64,000 nucleotides of DNA. Source: Cytobacillus oceanisediminis 2691 (lineage in GTDB: Bacteria; Bacillota; Bacilli; Bacillales; Cytobacillaceae). Under the pieces are notes generated by a model that saw only the letters and a list, made by a program, of their open reading frames with translations, searched no databases and was not told the DNA's origin. The stretch lies in NCBI RefSeq assembly GCF_007678455.1, contig NZ_VEEP01000007.1, positions 61,671-125,670 of the forward strand. The letters run 5' to 3'. This document shows, one piece after another, positions 27,326-37,681 of this stretch. A program made the translations under genes and the position numbers. The first letter of the stretch is position 1, and every line of letters starts with the position of its first letter.

Positions 27326-28474
27326 TCACATTGTTTCCATATCCTCCTCGATTTCAATGATTCGCCGCAGCTTCTCATTGTGGAAGGAGGCTGGTGTCAT
27401 TTGAAGCAGTTTATTTCGAATGGAGCTGAGAATCGGGAAATCGATTTGTGAGGCCAACCCGTAGATTTTCATTTCATCTTTAATCAGCTTAATCCGTTCT
27501 TGTCTGTGCTGAGTGTATTTTTTAAAAGCATTTAACACCGAGTCTTCTTTACTGATCCATTTTGCCAGGTATACTGCATCTTCAATTGCCTGTGAAGCTC
27601 CCTGGCCTATGTTGGGCATTGAGGCGTGAGCTGCATCGCCGAGTAATAGAATATTTCCGGATTGCAGGGGTGTTAAGGGGTTCAGTTCATACAAATCGTC
27701 GTAAATAATCTGGTTGTTTGGGGTGTTTTCCAGTATTTCCTGGATTGGATCATGATAGTAGAAAAAGTTGAACAATAAGTCGATTGGAGTCCATTCGCGC
27801 AGGCTGCTGGCTTCTGGCGATTTTTTTAAGGCATACCAAAAGATTTGCTGGTCTCGTAAAGGAGCGATGCCGAATCTTCCTCTGGCTCCCCAGGTTTCAG
27901 TATAGGCAGTGACTTTGAATGGTGCGTATTCGATGATGCCTCGCCAGCAGGAAAAACCTGTGTAGGTAAGTGAGCTGTTTGGAAACATCTTAGAGCGGAC
28001 GGAAGATGAAGCACCGTCACAGGCAATCAGATAGTCTGATTCTGCGCTGGTGCCATCTTTAAAAAATAATGTAACAGCTTCATCATCTGTAAAATCAGTT
28101 ACATGCTTTTCTAAATGAAGAGAACCTGGGAGGAGTGCATCCAATAATATCTTTTGAAGGACAGATCGTTGGATGAACAAGTAATTTGGTATAGGGGTGG
28201 GAGGCTGGTAATGAAAATTTGCAATGTTGTTCCCAAAGTCGGATTTCAGCAGACAGGCATCCGATTCAAGTCCGTTATTCCGTAATTGGGATCCCAAACC
28301 CATGATGTAAAAGGCCCTTATTGCATTACCGCTTAAAATAATTCCTGTATCCGGTTCGTTGACCTTTTTTGCTTTTTCATAAACTTCTGCATGGATTCCA
28401 TTTTTCTGCAGGGCAATGGCTGTGCATAATCCGCTGATTCCGCCGCCGACGATTGCAATTTTTTCATCCTCCAT
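27326..28474 (-). CDS. FAD-dependent aromatic-ring-type monooxygenase
   Basis: A 382-aa class A flavoprotein monooxygenase (PHBH fold). The N-terminal GxGxxG motif is IAIVGGGISGLCTAIAL, the DG motif is YLIACDGASSSVRS (about 148-161), and the FAD motif is ILLLGDAAHASMPNIGQGASQAIED (GDAAH at about 277-281). It likely hydroxylates a small aromatic or related substrate using NAD(P)H and O2; the substrate cannot be inferred because no pathway genes are adjacent. It replaces whatever lies between yuxO and mrp in relatives, so it may be an acquired gene. Confidence 0.88.
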   Translation of the reverse strand: MEDEKIAIVGGGISGLCTAIALQKNGIHAEVYEKAKKVNEPDTGIILSGNAIRAFYIMGLGSQLRNNGLESDACLLKSDFGNNIANFHYQPPTPIPNYLFIQRSVLQKILLDALLPGSLHLEKHVTDFTDDEAVTLFFKDGTSAESDYLIACDGASSSVRSKMFPNSSLTYTGFSCWRGIIEYAPFKVTAYTETWGARGRFGIAPLRDQQIFWYALKKSPEASSLREWTPIDLLFNFFYYHDPIQEILENTPNNQIIYDDLYELNPLTPLQSGNILLLGDAAHASMPNIGQGASQAIEDAVYLAKWISKEDSVLNAFKKYTQHRQERIKLIKDEMKIYGLASQIDFPILSSIRNKLLQMTPASFHNEKLRRIIEIEEDMETM

Positions 28475-28569
28475 TTTTCTCCCTCCATTCTGTCAGACTG
28501 ACTTATCATCTTAACTATACTCCGGTGCTTCTGAGGTTGGTATGGATAAACTTTGAATTTTCCATGTAC

Positions 28570-28607
28570 AAAAAAAGGCCATCAGGGGGATGTACCTGAT
28601 GGCCTTT
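28570..28607 (-). terminator. Terminator of the mrp operon
   Basis: AAAGGCCATCAGG (28574-28586) pairs with CCTGATGGCCTTT (28595-28607). On the minus strand it is followed by a T-run. Confidence 0.88.
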
Positions 28608-28614
28608 CATATCG

Positions 28615-28986
28615 TTATTTGGATTGATTTTCAGCGATCTCTTTCCGTGCCTTTGCAAGGTCGTCCTGCACAGTACGGTCCGACAGTTTTACCCCGCTGT
28701 TATATGCTGCTCTTGAAATCAGATGCCCGGCAACAGGGGATGTAAGGAAGATGAAGCCAATTCCCAACAATAATCGGGAATTAAAATGATCTTCAATTAG
28801 CCAAAAATAAAGGAAGGTTCCAAGCAATACAAGCATTACCCCCATCGTGGCACTTTTTGATGCCGCGTGGTTCCTCGTATAAACATCCGGCAGCCTGATA
28901 AGCCCGAATGCCGTCACAAGGCTGAGGAATGCGCCGATCAGGATGAATAAGCCTGCAAAAAACTTAACGATCTCCATTTCTGTCAT
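28615..28986 (-). CDS. mrpG: Mrp Na+/H+ antiporter subunit G
   Basis: A 123-aa membrane subunit with three hydrophobic helices and the family block GLIRLPDVYTRNHAASKSATMGV. It is the last gene of a complete mrpABCDEFG operon encoding the hetero-oligomeric Na+(K+)/H+ antiporter needed for sodium and alkali tolerance. It overlaps the mrpF end by 23 bp. The start could also be the ATG at 28977; neither has a clear ribosome site, which fits translational coupling. Confidence 0.95.
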   Translation of the reverse strand: MTEMEIVKFFAGLFILIGAFLSLVTAFGLIRLPDVYTRNHAASKSATMGVMLVLLGTFLYFWLIEDHFNSRLLLGIGFIFLTSPVAGHLISRAAYNSGVKLSDRTVQDDLAKARKEIAENQSK

Positions 28987-29254
28987 ATTCCATGATTACT
29001 CCCTTCTCAAGAAACTTTGAAAAGGCGACTGTTCCGATGAATGCCAGGATCCCTATCAGCAGGATGATATCGAGAAATGCACTCGTATCGAGAAGGATTG
29101 ACACTAAAGCAACCACAGAAACCAGACTGATGCCGATCGCGTCCAGGGCAACTACCCGGTCAGCCACTGTCGGCCCCTTGATAACACGGTAAATCAGGCC
29201 TATCATCGCAAGTGATATGAAGGTAACTGAAATCCACATGACGGTATCGAACAT
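28964..29254 (-). CDS. mrpF: Mrp Na+/H+ antiporter subunit F
   Basis: A 96-aa subunit with three membrane helices; the conserved block is VIKGPTVADRVVALDAIG after the first helix, with the Asp important in the family. It overlaps mrpE by 1 bp and mrpG by 23 bp, so the end of the operon is tightly coupled. Confidence 0.95.
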   Translation of the reverse strand: MFDTVMWISVTFISLAMIGLIYRVIKGPTVADRVVALDAIGISLVSVVALVSILLDTSAFLDIILLIGILAFIGTVAFSKFLEKGVIMEYDRNGDR

Positions 29255-29730
29255 TATCGGCTCACCTCCATAATTGCCTTTTCGAACGTATTTTTGATGC
29301 TCTGAATCGCTTCGTCCGCATCACTGATGTCCATCGCATGTACATACAGAATCTTATTATCATCAGAGATATCGACGACAAGTGTTCCAGGGGTCAAGGT
29401 TATCAAGTTTGCGAGCATTGTAATCTCCCAGTCTTGCTTCAATTCTGTCGGGAATGCGAAGATTCCGGGCTTGATATTGAGCTTGGGCCTTAGAACTGCC
29501 TTTAGGACATCGATATTTGAAAGGATTAATTCCCTCGTAAAAATGTAGATCAGTTCTACTACTGCCACTACCCTCAACAAATAAAAACGGGAAGTGAAGA
29601 AGCGGCGGAAAATATAAATGATGAGCAGGCCGAAGAAATACCCGACGAAAAACGAAGCCGGGGAGTAGGATGTTTTAAGGAACATCCACACAAAGGCCAG
29701 AATGAAATTCAGCAAGATTTGAAAAGCCAT
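29254..29730 (-). CDS. mrpE: Mrp Na+/H+ antiporter subunit E
   Basis: A 158-aa subunit with N-terminal membrane helices and a soluble C-terminal domain containing NLITLTPGTLVVDISDD and LYVHAMDI, the usual MrpE signature. Six bp separate it from mrpD. It is required for full complex assembly in characterised homologues. Confidence 0.95.
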   Translation of the reverse strand: MAFQILLNFILAFVWMFLKTSYSPASFFVGYFFGLLIIYIFRRFFTSRFYLLRVVAVVELIYIFTRELILSNIDVLKAVLRPKLNIKPGIFAFPTELKQDWEITMLANLITLTPGTLVVDISDDNKILYVHAMDISDADEAIQSIKNTFEKAIMEVSR

Positions 29731-29736
29731 GTCTCA

Positions 29737-31218
29737 TCACTCCTTTAAAACAGCATTGATATAGATTTCCGGATTCGCCAGCGTTTCTGCTGCATTGGAT
29801 ATGACCGGATAAATTGCTTCAGTTCCGAAGCCGTACAGGACAGCGAACGCGGTCAGGACGGCCGGTGCGATGAGCAGCCATTTCACTGGAGCTTTTTCCT
29901 CATTCTTATAAGCTCGAGGTGTTCCCCAGAAGCCTCGGATAAATATTTTCATGACGGAAAACAGGACCAGTAAACTAGACATCAGGACAACGAACGCACC
30001 AAGATAGCTTTCATTCTCGAAGCCGGATCGGATCAGCATGATTTTACCTGCAAATCCGCTGAGCGGCGGTATTCCTGCGAGTGCCAGCGCAGCGATGAAG
30101 AAGGTCCATCCTAAAGCGGGATATCCATTGATCAGACCGCTAATCTTATTCAGGTCACTCGTCCCTGTAATTGCAATGATGATTCCAATCAACAAGAAGA
30201 GCGCGGCTTTGATGTTCATGTCATGGATCAGGTAAAACACGGAGCCTGTTAGAGATTCTGGGGTCAGTACAGAGACCCCGAAAAGAATAACCCCGACTGC
30301 CACGATAATGTTATAAATGATGATTTTCTTGATGTCCGAATATGCAATTGCTCCGATAGCACCGACGATGATCGTCAGGATGGAAAGAATCTGGAGCAAT
30401 TGATGCGTATAGCCGGCATCATGGTAAAAGAACAGCGTGTAAGTCCTTGTGATCGAGTAGACACCGACCTTAGTCAGCAATGCTCCAAACAAGGCCATTA
30501 CTGGTGCAGGGGGTGCATAATAAGATCCTGGAAGCCAGAAATAAAGCGGGAAAATCGCTCCCTTCAGGCCAAATACAATCAGGAACAATACAGCAATGAC
30601 CGTAATGATGCCCATGTCTCCAAGTTCGCTGATCCTCACCGAGATATGTGCCATATTCAATGTCCCTACTACTGAGTACAAATAAGCGACTGCGATGACG
30701 AACAGTGCTGATGAAATGACGTTAACAAGTATGTATTTTATCGATTCGCGAAGCTGGATTTTCGTCCCGCCCAATACCAGCAGCACATACGAAGACATTA
30801 GCATTACTTCGAAAAATACAAACAAGTTGAATATATCCCCTGTTGTAAAGGCACCGTTTACACCTACCAGCAGAAAGTTGACAACCGCATAATAATAAAA
30901 TTTTTCGCGCGCTTCCCCAATAGATTTAAAGGAATAGAATAAAGCGGCAAGAGCGATGATGCTCGTCGTCAATACAAGCAGGGAGGAAAGCATATCCGAT
31001 ACGAGCGTAATCCCGTAAGGCGCTTCCCAGTTACTGAGGTCCATTGTCTGGATGCCATCTCTATATACATGGTTTGCCAGCATGGAGGCTGCAATAACAG
31101 TGATTACCGCGCTTATTGCAGATATCCAGCGCTGGGCCATGATATTTTTTGAGAAAAATATGAGTATAACCCCTGTTATCAGAGGAATTAAGATGGGTAA
31201 GATGATTAGATTATTCAT
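29737..31218 (-). CDS. mrpD: Mrp Na+/H+ antiporter subunit D
   Basis: A 493-aa polytopic protein homologous to the proton-pumping NuoM/N subunits of complex I, about 14 membrane helices. The broken-helix region includes [24 protein letters not shown], with the conserved Lys, and the downstream [20 protein letters not shown]. It forms one of the ion-translocating channels with MrpA. Its start overlaps mrpC by 8 bp. Confidence 0.96.
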   Translation of the reverse strand: MNNLIILPILIPLITGVILIFFSKNIMAQRWISAISAVITVIAASMLANHVYRDGIQTMDLSNWEAPYGITLVSDMLSSLLVLTTSIIALAALFYSFKSIGEAREKFYYYAVVNFLLVGVNGAFTTGDIFNLFVFFEVMLMSSYVLLVLGGTKIQLRESIKYILVNVISSALFVIAVAYLYSVVGTLNMAHISVRISELGDMGIITVIAVLFLIVFGLKGAIFPLYFWLPGSYYAPPAPVMALFGALLTKVGVYSITRTYTLFFYHDAGYTHQLLQILSILTIIVGAIGAIAYSDIKKIIIYNIIVAVGVILFGVSVLTPESLTGSVFYLIHDMNIKAALFLLIGIIIAITGTSDLNKISGLINGYPALGWTFFIAALALAGIPPLSGFAGKIMLIRSGFENESYLGAFVVLMSSLLVLFSVMKIFIRGFWGTPRAYKNEEKAPVKWLLIAPAVLTAFAVLYGFGTEAIYPVISNAAETLANPEIYINAVLKE

Positions 31219-31552
31219 GTCCTTCCTTTCCTCTCAAGCGATCCATATTATCCGTTCCAAGCTCCTGATAAGCACGATAGGCCAGCACCAGGAAAAATGC
31301 CGTCACACCAAAGCTGATGACGATCGCAGTCAAAATCAGCGCCTGTGGCAGCGGGTCAACGTAGGATTCGGCATGTTCACCCAGCAAAGGGACTGTCCCC
31401 CTCTTCAAACCTCCCATTGTTAAAATCAACAAATGGGCTCCATGGCTTAACAGGCCCGTACCAATAATAATCCTGAGCAGGCTTTTCGAAAGCATCAGGT
31501 AGGTGGCTGTCATAAATAAGATTCCAATTAGAAATGCCATTAAGATTTCCAT
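31211..31552 (-). CDS. mrpC: Mrp Na+/H+ antiporter subunit C
   Basis: A 113-aa NuoK-like subunit with three membrane helices. [15 protein letters not shown] and [21 protein letters not shown] are the conserved blocks. It abuts mrpB (1-bp overlap) and overlaps mrpD by 8 bp. Confidence 0.96.
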   Translation of the reverse strand: MEILMAFLIGILFMTATYLMLSKSLLRIIIGTGLLSHGAHLLILTMGGLKRGTVPLLGEHAESYVDPLPQALILTAIVISFGVTAFFLVLAYRAYQELGTDNMDRLRGKEGHE

Positions 31553-31974
31553 TATTCGCTCTCTCCAATCGTTTGAATAATGGTCATTGTCACACCAATG
31601 ACGACAAGGAAAACTCCGGTATCAAACAATACCGCCGTATGCAGAGATGTTTTGCCGAGGAGCGGCAAATAAACATAAGTATAGGCATGCGTCAGGAATG
31701 GCTTATTGAAAAATAAACCTCCTGCTCCAGTTCCGATTGCAAAGATCAGTCCGACCGCGATCAGTTTAATATAATCGACAGGCAAGATTGCCTTGACCGT
31801 CTTTATATCAAAAGCCAGCAGCAGGAGGACGATTGCCCCGGATGTCATTAACCCGCCAACGAATCCTCCACCCGGATGGTAATGGCCTGCAAAGAACAGG
31901 TGGATAGAAAACAGGATGATGACAAACAAGGTTAACTTCGTGACAGTCTGGAGGATTATATCATTTGTTTTCAT
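31552..31974 (-). CDS. mrpB: Mrp Na+/H+ antiporter subunit B
   Basis: A 140-aa subunit with four membrane helices; [27 protein letters not shown] is the family hallmark region (abbreviated here by its GHYHPGGGF core). It overlaps the mrpA end by 14 bp. Confidence 0.96.
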   Translation of the reverse strand: MKTNDIILQTVTKLTLFVIILFSIHLFFAGHYHPGGGFVGGLMTSGAIVLLLLAFDIKTVKAILPVDYIKLIAVGLIFAIGTGAGGLFFNKPFLTHAYTYVYLPLLGKTSLHTAVLFDTGVFLVVIGVTMTIIQTIGESE

Positions 31975-34378
31975 CCAATTCTTTCCCCCTAGTCATGCGC
32001 AGCTTGATCATCGCGAAAATCCCGAGGGCAGCGATGCCAAGTACGGTAATTTCAAACATTGTGTCAAAGCCGCGGAAATCAACAAGGATGACGTTGACCA
32101 TGTTTTCGCCGCCAGCTTTTTTATAGGTATTCTCAATATAATAATCCGCAATCGACCCAAACATTTTATTGCTGTGGGCAGATAGGGCAATCATCGTCAC
32201 GATTGCTCCGACGCCAATTGAAATTACAGCGTTCGTAGCCCTAAAGCGGATTCGCTCTTCGTTCCTTCTGATCTGAGGCAAGTGATAAAACGCGAGCAGG
32301 AACAGCGCTACAGAAACCGTTTCGATCACTAGTTGTGTCAGTGCGAGGTCAGGCGCCCGGAAAATGACGAAGAATAGAGCGACTGTATACCCGACAGCAC
32401 CGAGCAGGATAATTGAAGTCAATCTTGATTTGGCAAATAAAATCATAATCGATGATACAGCAATGATCAGCACCAGTATGACTTCAGTAATGTGGACTGG
32501 GGCAATATTGCTGAGATCCATCTTAAATGCATTTTTATAGAAAAGAGTCGAAGCCAGGATCAAAATGAAGAATGAGAAAATATACACTAGATATGACCGG
32601 ATGAACCCCGTCATATAAGACTTTGTGATATTTTTAGATACCAGCTGGATGGTTTCCAGTCCTCGGTCATATAAATGATTAAGTGCCAGGCGCTCAGGGA
32701 ATATGCGATAAACGCCTGTCCATTTTGGCAAGAATTTATAAAGCAGAATTCCGATCGCGATGACACCGATCGTCATGAACAATTCAGCTGTCGGTCCGTG
32801 CCAGTGTGAAATATGAACATCGAATCCCTCGCCATTTTCAAGCAATGAAGGGAGGATGGCTCCCATGGCTGGCGAAATGATGTTATGAGACAGTACATTC
32901 GGAAAAATACCGAAAATGATCACAAGTGATGCAAGAATAACCGGAGAAATCAGCATGCCGATAGGTGCTTCATGCGGTTTCTTTTCCAACTTTTCAGGCT
33001 GATACTTGCCAGTGAAGGTTTTGAATACATACATCATGCTGTAAAGGAATGTGAAAACACTTGCGGTCCAGGCAATCACCGGGAACAGGTTGCCCCAAGT
33101 ATCCATATTGAAAATATCCATTTCCGCCACTCGCAGCATCCCTGTAAAGAACATTTCCTTACTCAGGAATCCATTGAATGGAGGAATTCCTGCCATGGAG
33201 AAGGTTCCGATAATGGCAAGCGTGAATGTGATTGGCATGAAGTTCATCAAACCGCCAAGCTTGCGAATATCCCTTGTCCCAGTTTCATGGTCGATAATTC
33301 CTGTTACCATGAAAAGGCTCCCTTTGAACGTGGCGTGATTGATCAGATGGAAGACAGCGGCAGTGACCGCCACGATAAAATAGCCATCCTTGATCGTGCC
33401 ATAATGAAGTGCAGCGGCACCAGCTCCAAGAAGCGACATAATCATACCGAGCTGGCTGACAGTTGAGAATGCGAGAATTGCTTTTAAATCAGTCTGTTTT
33501 ACTGCAGAAAAAGAACCCCAGAACAATGTGAGCACACCGATTCCGGCGACGAGCCATACCCATGTGCCTGAATGGGCAAAAACAGGTGTCATGCGGGCAA
33601 CAAGATAGATGCCGGCCTTGACCATCGTCGCTGAGTGCAGATACGCACTGACAGGAGTAGGAGCCTCCATGGCATCAGGCAGCCAGATGTGGAACGGGAA
33701 CTGCGCTGATTTTGTAAAAGCACCGAGCAAAAATAGAATCAAGGTAACGGTGAATAAAGGATGGTTCATGACTTGATTGGACATTTGAATCGTTTCGGAA
33801 ATGCTGAAGGTCCCTGTGATGATGTAGAGCATCAGGATGCCCCCGAGCATTGATAGTCCCCCGAAAACTGTGATTAGCATCGATTTCTGCGCACCGTAGC
33901 GTGAGCGTTCACGATCGTTCCAGTACCCGATCAGCAGGAATGATGAAAAACTGGTCAGCTCCCAGAATGTATAAAGGACGATCAGGTTGTCCGACAAAAC
34001 GACGCCGAGCATGGCGCCCATGAATAAAAGCAAGTAGACATAGAAGGTATTCAGCTTTTCCTTGTCTGGTGACAGATAATAAATCGAATACAGAACAACC
34101 AGAGCGCCGATTCCGGTGATCAACAGGGCGAATAACAGCCCAAGGCCGTCAACTTTTAACGTGAAATCAATCCCAAGGGATGAAATCCAGGGCACCGTTT
34201 CCATGGCTGTGCCGCCATGGCCAGTGGTACCAATGAACTTCAGGAAGTATGCAAACAGCACGGCCGGCAGCGGCAGCAGGAACCAGCCTGTATGGATACT
34301 CTTGAAATACTTATGTATAAATGGAATTAAGATCGCGAGTAAAAGCGGTGATAAAACTGCAAGGTGTAGTAAAGACAA
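31961..34378 (-). CDS. mrpA: Mrp Na+/H+ antiporter subunit A
   Basis: An 805-aa subunit, full length for the family, homologous to NuoL with a C-terminal MrpA-specific extension. The core has the SAQFPFHIWLPDAMEAPTPVSA block with helix-breaking residues and LHSATMVKAGIYLVAR with the conserved Lys. The C-terminal FVIFRAPDLALTQLVIE block is also typical. The start is TTG 34378 with AAGGAGGT 9-10 bp upstream on the minus strand. First gene of the operon; the whole set of seven is present in canonical order. Confidence 0.95.
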   Translation of the reverse strand: MSLLHLAVLSPLLLAILIPFIHKYFKSIHTGWFLLPLPAVLFAYFLKFIGTTGHGGTAMETVPWISSLGIDFTLKVDGLGLLFALLITGIGALVVLYSIYYLSPDKEKLNTFYVYLLLFMGAMLGVVLSDNLIVLYTFWELTSFSSFLLIGYWNDRERSRYGAQKSMLITVFGGLSMLGGILMLYIITGTFSISETIQMSNQVMNHPLFTVTLILFLLGAFTKSAQFPFHIWLPDAMEAPTPVSAYLHSATMVKAGIYLVARMTPVFAHSGTWVWLVAGIGVLTLFWGSFSAVKQTDLKAILAFSTVSQLGMIMSLLGAGAAALHYGTIKDGYFIVAVTAAVFHLINHATFKGSLFMVTGIIDHETGTRDIRKLGGLMNFMPITFTLAIIGTFSMAGIPPFNGFLSKEMFFTGMLRVAEMDIFNMDTWGNLFPVIAWTASVFTFLYSMMYVFKTFTGKYQPEKLEKKPHEAPIGMLISPVILASLVIIFGIFPNVLSHNIISPAMGAILPSLLENGEGFDVHISHWHGPTAELFMTIGVIAIGILLYKFLPKWTGVYRIFPERLALNHLYDRGLETIQLVSKNITKSYMTGFIRSYLVYIFSFFILILASTLFYKNAFKMDLSNIAPVHITEVILVLIIAVSSIMILFAKSRLTSIILLGAVGYTVALFFVIFRAPDLALTQLVIETVSVALFLLAFYHLPQIRRNEERIRFRATNAVISIGVGAIVTMIALSAHSNKMFGSIADYYIENTYKKAGGENMVNVILVDFRGFDTMFEITVLGIAALGIFAMIKLRMTRGKELDENK

Positions 34379-34686
34379 ATGATAATACCTCCTTATTTAA
34401 TTCCAAATTCATGGATTAACATTATATTTTTTGCCATTTAACCCAACTTCATGCTCCTAACTCCCTGTTGTAAAAATTATATCGTAAAAAAGGCGGGGAT
34501 GCATGTCCACGGCCTTGATAAATCAATGTTTTCTGAATCCAGCACCAGCACGCGGCCTGGTACATCCCTGAATATGCTTCCTTTCAAGACAGCTTTTGGA
34601 AGTTTAATTCACTGGCACTTGTTGTCGAATGCTGAATAAAATCCTGATTCTTTCTGCATACTAACAGTGAATAGGGGGGATAAGCC
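34379..34686. other. 308-bp divergent intergenic region mrpA / yufS-like
   Basis: It holds the mrpA ribosome site and a minus-strand TATAAT (34421-34426) that could be the mrpA -10, though no good -35 is seen at 16-18 bp. I find no riboswitch, repeat or convincing small gene. Confidence 0.5.
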
Positions 34687-34890
34687 ATGGCCCGAAAGCT
34701 GATTGTATGTGTTGGGATATTCCTGAGTTTGTTTACGGGGTTCATGTTACTCGAGCAAAGGGACAACAAAGAGTTGTCAAATAAAGGACCTGGAGTGCTG
34801 AATGTCCAGCAATCAGATATGGACGAGGTTGAAACAGCTGAATATATTCCATTCGGTTCAAGAGAATACGTCCGGATTGTGCCGCAATAA
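34687..34890 (+). CDS. Small membrane-anchored protein, YufS-like
   Basis: A 67-aa protein with a single N-terminal hydrophobic helix (about residues 4-22) and an acidic exported or cytoplasmic tail ending in EYIPFGSREYVRIVPQ. GGGGGGA precedes the ATG. In B. subtilis the small gene yufS lies next to mrpA; the position agrees, but the identity is not certain. Function unknown. Confidence 0.65.
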   Translation: MARKLIVCVGIFLSLFTGFMLLEQRDNKELSNKGPGVLNVQQSDMDEVETAEYIPFGSREYVRIVPQ

Positions 34891-35034
34891 CTCCAACCTG
34901 TTCATACGGATGAAAAGCGAAAAGGTTTCAAAAAAATAAAAGTTCCTTTTGGGGGCTTTTTTCTTTTTGTTTTTATTGCCAGCTTTCGCCATTTCTTTCA
35001 TAATGATTATGAAAGGAATGAGTGAAAAAACAAC

Positions 35035-35592
35035 ATGAAAAATGCCTATTTTACAAGTTACTTTCCTTTGATGTCCATCCTGATGTTCAGCCTGGCTCTT
35101 TCTGTCCGTACGGAAATAGAGCTGCTGACAGTCCTGAAAAATGCCGGAATTTATGATGGAATGATGGAATTCTTTTCGCATACTGGCATCAAGCTGTCAT
35201 TGCTTGCCTTGCTGATGGTCGTTTTTTTTATGGTATTCGCTGCCCTGAAGCTGATTGCCGATACGATTAATGAGGTTAGCCTGTTATTGTTTTCCGTAGA
35301 TTACGAGGGAGAAAGCCTGAAATTCATCCGCAAAGGAGCCGTCATTTATTTTGCAGGCGGGATTGCAGCGCTTGTCAGCTTCTTCAGTTTCATCGGGATC
35401 GGAGCCATATTCTTTTTAGCCACGATGATTTATTTCATTTATTTTGTCTACAAAATCAGTCCCAAACTCACAATGGCAGGATTGATCGGAACCGTCTTCT
35501 TTCAGACCATCCTTTGGAGCACCCTCGTGCTTGGTGTAGTGTACCTGGCGGTAAAAGTATATAACAGCCTGCTTGCAAGCTTGCCGATTTAA
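35035..35592 (+). CDS. yufK: Membrane protein YufK (DUF5366)
   Basis: A 185-aa polytopic membrane protein with four to five hydrophobic segments and a central LIADTINEVSLLLFSVDYEGE loop. It matches B. subtilis YufK by length and by its place beside pbpD. No catalytic motif; function unknown. A GAATGAGTGAAA region precedes the ATG, and a terminator follows at once. Confidence 0.75.
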   Translation: MKNAYFTSYFPLMSILMFSLALSVRTEIELLTVLKNAGIYDGMMEFFSHTGIKLSLLALLMVVFFMVFAALKLIADTINEVSLLLFSVDYEGESLKFIRKGAVIYFAGGIAALVSFFSFIGIGAIFFLATMIYFIYFVYKISPKLTMAGLIGTVFFQTILWSTLVLGVVYLAVKVYNSLLASLPI

Positions 35593-35593
35593 G

Positions 35594-35627
35594 TGCCGAA
35601 CCATTCATTTGGTCGGTATTTTTTATA
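35594..35627 (+). terminator. Terminator of yufK
   Basis: TGCCGAACCA pairs with TGGTCGGTA around TTCATT with one mismatch, then TTTTTTA. Confidence 0.8.
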
Positions 35628-35628
35628 T

Positions 35629-35653
35629 GAAAAAACCGGGCTGAGGCCCGGTT
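35629..35653 (-). terminator. Terminator of pbpD
   Basis: AAACCGGGC / GCCCGGTTT with loop CTCA on the minus strand, followed there by a T-run. It sits back to back with the yufK terminator. Confidence 0.85.
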
Positions 35654-37470
35654 TATTTTTTCATGATATCACGCCAGATCAAAAGGTGCGGGGACTGATT
35701 GTTGATGGCCTCCATGCTTTGCGGCTGGTCTTTGCCGACCCACACGCCTGCGGTAAATGGACCATTGAATCCGACAAACCAGAAATCAAGGTAATCATTT
35801 GTCGTCCCCGTCTTCCCGCCAGCTTCTGGTCCTGCACCTGCAGCTTTTCTGGCTGTTCCCGAGGAAACAGTCTTTTTCATGAGCGTCCGAACTTTTTCGA
35901 TGGTGCTTGGATTCCATACCTGAACAGGCTGCTCATCCCATTTATAAAGAACTTCGCCTGCCTGATTGGTTACTTTCACGATTGCCCTTGGCTTCAGGTA
36001 AAGTCCTTTGTTGCTGAATACCGTATAAGCGGATGTCAGCTCAAGCGGACTTACCCCAGTCGTGAATCCTCCTACTGCCGCTGCGAGTACATGATCCTGG
36101 TTTGTTACATTTTTAAATTTGAAAGGCTGCAGCTCACTGAACGCTTCGTCAATGCCTACTTGCTGCAAAACCCTTATGGCAGGGGTGTTGTACGAATGGG
36201 TGAATGCTTTTTCAAGCGAAACCATCCCATAGGTTGAACCTCCATAGTTTTTTGGGCAATACCCCTTTATGCAAAGAGAGCCCCCATTGATTCTAGAATC
36301 GGTGTTCACATCAAATCTTTCAAAATAGGGTGCATACACAAGGAGCGGTTTGATGGCCGAACCCGGCTGGCGGAACGCCTGGAATGCCCGATTGAAATCG
36401 CCGCTTTGATATTTTTTTCCTCCCGCCAGGGCAACGATCCTGCCGTTCTCATGGTTTATAACGGCTGCGGCAGCCTGGACCGATGCATCCGGCAAATGAG
36501 CCGAGAGTGCCTGGACTGCCTGTGTCTGCCTATCAATATCAAGGCTGGTGTGGATGCTCACACCTGAGCGAAGCAAATCTTCAATCTTCAGGCTTAACTC
36601 CTCCGGATCCTGTATGTTCTCCTGTTGGGCAATCAATTCCCTCATTTCGAAAAGCGCGTATGAAGAATAATCAGGATAGAGATTTTTACGGGAATCGACC
36701 TTCAGCTTAATAGGCTCCTTTTTCAGCTCCTCTGCTTTTTCCGCCGTAATTTTTTCGAATTGCGCAAGCTGGTCGATCAGCCGTTCCTGCCGCTCTTTTG
36801 TCCGTTTGAAATGCTTTAGAGGATTATAATATGTTGGGTTATTTGGAATCGCGGCAAGAAATGCCTGCTCACTTTCTGATAGCTCCGCCGGCACTTTCTT
36901 AAAATAGAAATCAGCGGCAGCCTTGATGCCATACGCATTATTATGAAAGTAAATCGCATTCAAATATTGTTCGAGAATCTCTTTTTTTGAAAAAGTCCTC
37001 TCCAGCTGGTATGCATATAAAACCTCGCTCAGTTTCCGGTTGTACGATTCATGATGGTTCAAATACTGGTTCCTGGCCAGCTGCTGGGTAATTGTGCTTG
37101 CACCCTGCTGAATTCCATCTGCCTGCATGTTGATGGCGAGAGCGCGGCCAATTGCCGGCAGGTCAAAACCTGGATGTTTTTCAAAATTCCGGTCCTCAGA
37201 AACTATGAACACATCTTTTATAAAATCTGGTATTTCATTTCCCTTTGCATAACTCCGGTTCATCGGCCGGTAAATCTCCGTTATGACCTCGCCGTTTCCT
37301 GCAAGGATGAAACTCGTTTCGGAAAGCTTGGTCTCCGCCAGGTCAATCTCTTCATCCAATGTTTTGTTGAAGCTGACAGCCTTGCCTGCTTCTGTATAAG
37401 TTAACATGACCACCGCCATGAAAGCGGGAACCAAAAGAAATATCATTAGATAGCCTGTGAAAATGCGCAC
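35653..37470 (-). CDS. pbpD: Class A penicillin-binding protein (PBP4/PbpD type)
   Basis: A 605-aa bifunctional peptidoglycan synthase. One N-terminal membrane anchor (about 5-27), a glycosyltransferase domain with the catalytic Glu in VSEDRNFEKH (E92) and QGASTITQQLARN (122-134), and a transpeptidase domain with SxxK at S371-K374 (GSAIKPL), SxN at 426-428 (SYN) and KTGT at 553-556. All key residues are intact. Length and neighbourhood (yufK, kapD) match B. subtilis pbpD. It should build septal or lateral wall outside the membrane. Confidence 0.95.
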   Translation of the reverse strand: MRIFTGYLMIFLLVPAFMAVVMLTYTEAGKAVSFNKTLDEEIDLAETKLSETSFILAGNGEVITEIYRPMNRSYAKGNEIPDFIKDVFIVSEDRNFEKHPGFDLPAIGRALAINMQADGIQQGASTITQQLARNQYLNHHESYNRKLSEVLYAYQLERTFSKKEILEQYLNAIYFHNNAYGIKAAADFYFKKVPAELSESEQAFLAAIPNNPTYYNPLKHFKRTKERQERLIDQLAQFEKITAEKAEELKKEPIKLKVDSRKNLYPDYSSYALFEMRELIAQQENIQDPEELSLKIEDLLRSGVSIHTSLDIDRQTQAVQALSAHLPDASVQAAAAVINHENGRIVALAGGKKYQSGDFNRAFQAFRQPGSAIKPLLVYAPYFERFDVNTDSRINGGSLCIKGYCPKNYGGSTYGMVSLEKAFTHSYNTPAIRVLQQVGIDEAFSELQPFKFKNVTNQDHVLAAAVGGFTTGVSPLELTSAYTVFSNKGLYLKPRAIVKVTNQAGEVLYKWDEQPVQVWNPSTIEKVRTLMKKTVSSGTARKAAGAGPEAGGKTGTTNDYLDFWFVGFNGPFTAGVWVGKDQPQSMEAINNQSPHLLIWRDIMKK

Positions 37471-37681
37471 GGTGCTTCCTTTCTTCCTTCAGAATGTTTT
37501 CCTGTTACTCCTCATAATATCGGAACCTGGGATGAAATTATTTACTTCTTAAAAATGACAAGCTTAAAATGCAGAAAATTAAAAAATTTACAAAGAAACG
37601 TGCTATAATAGAAAAAATAATGCACCGAAAAGCATATAATGGTTACATACAACTACTGGCTTTTCAGAAAGTTGGGGAAGC

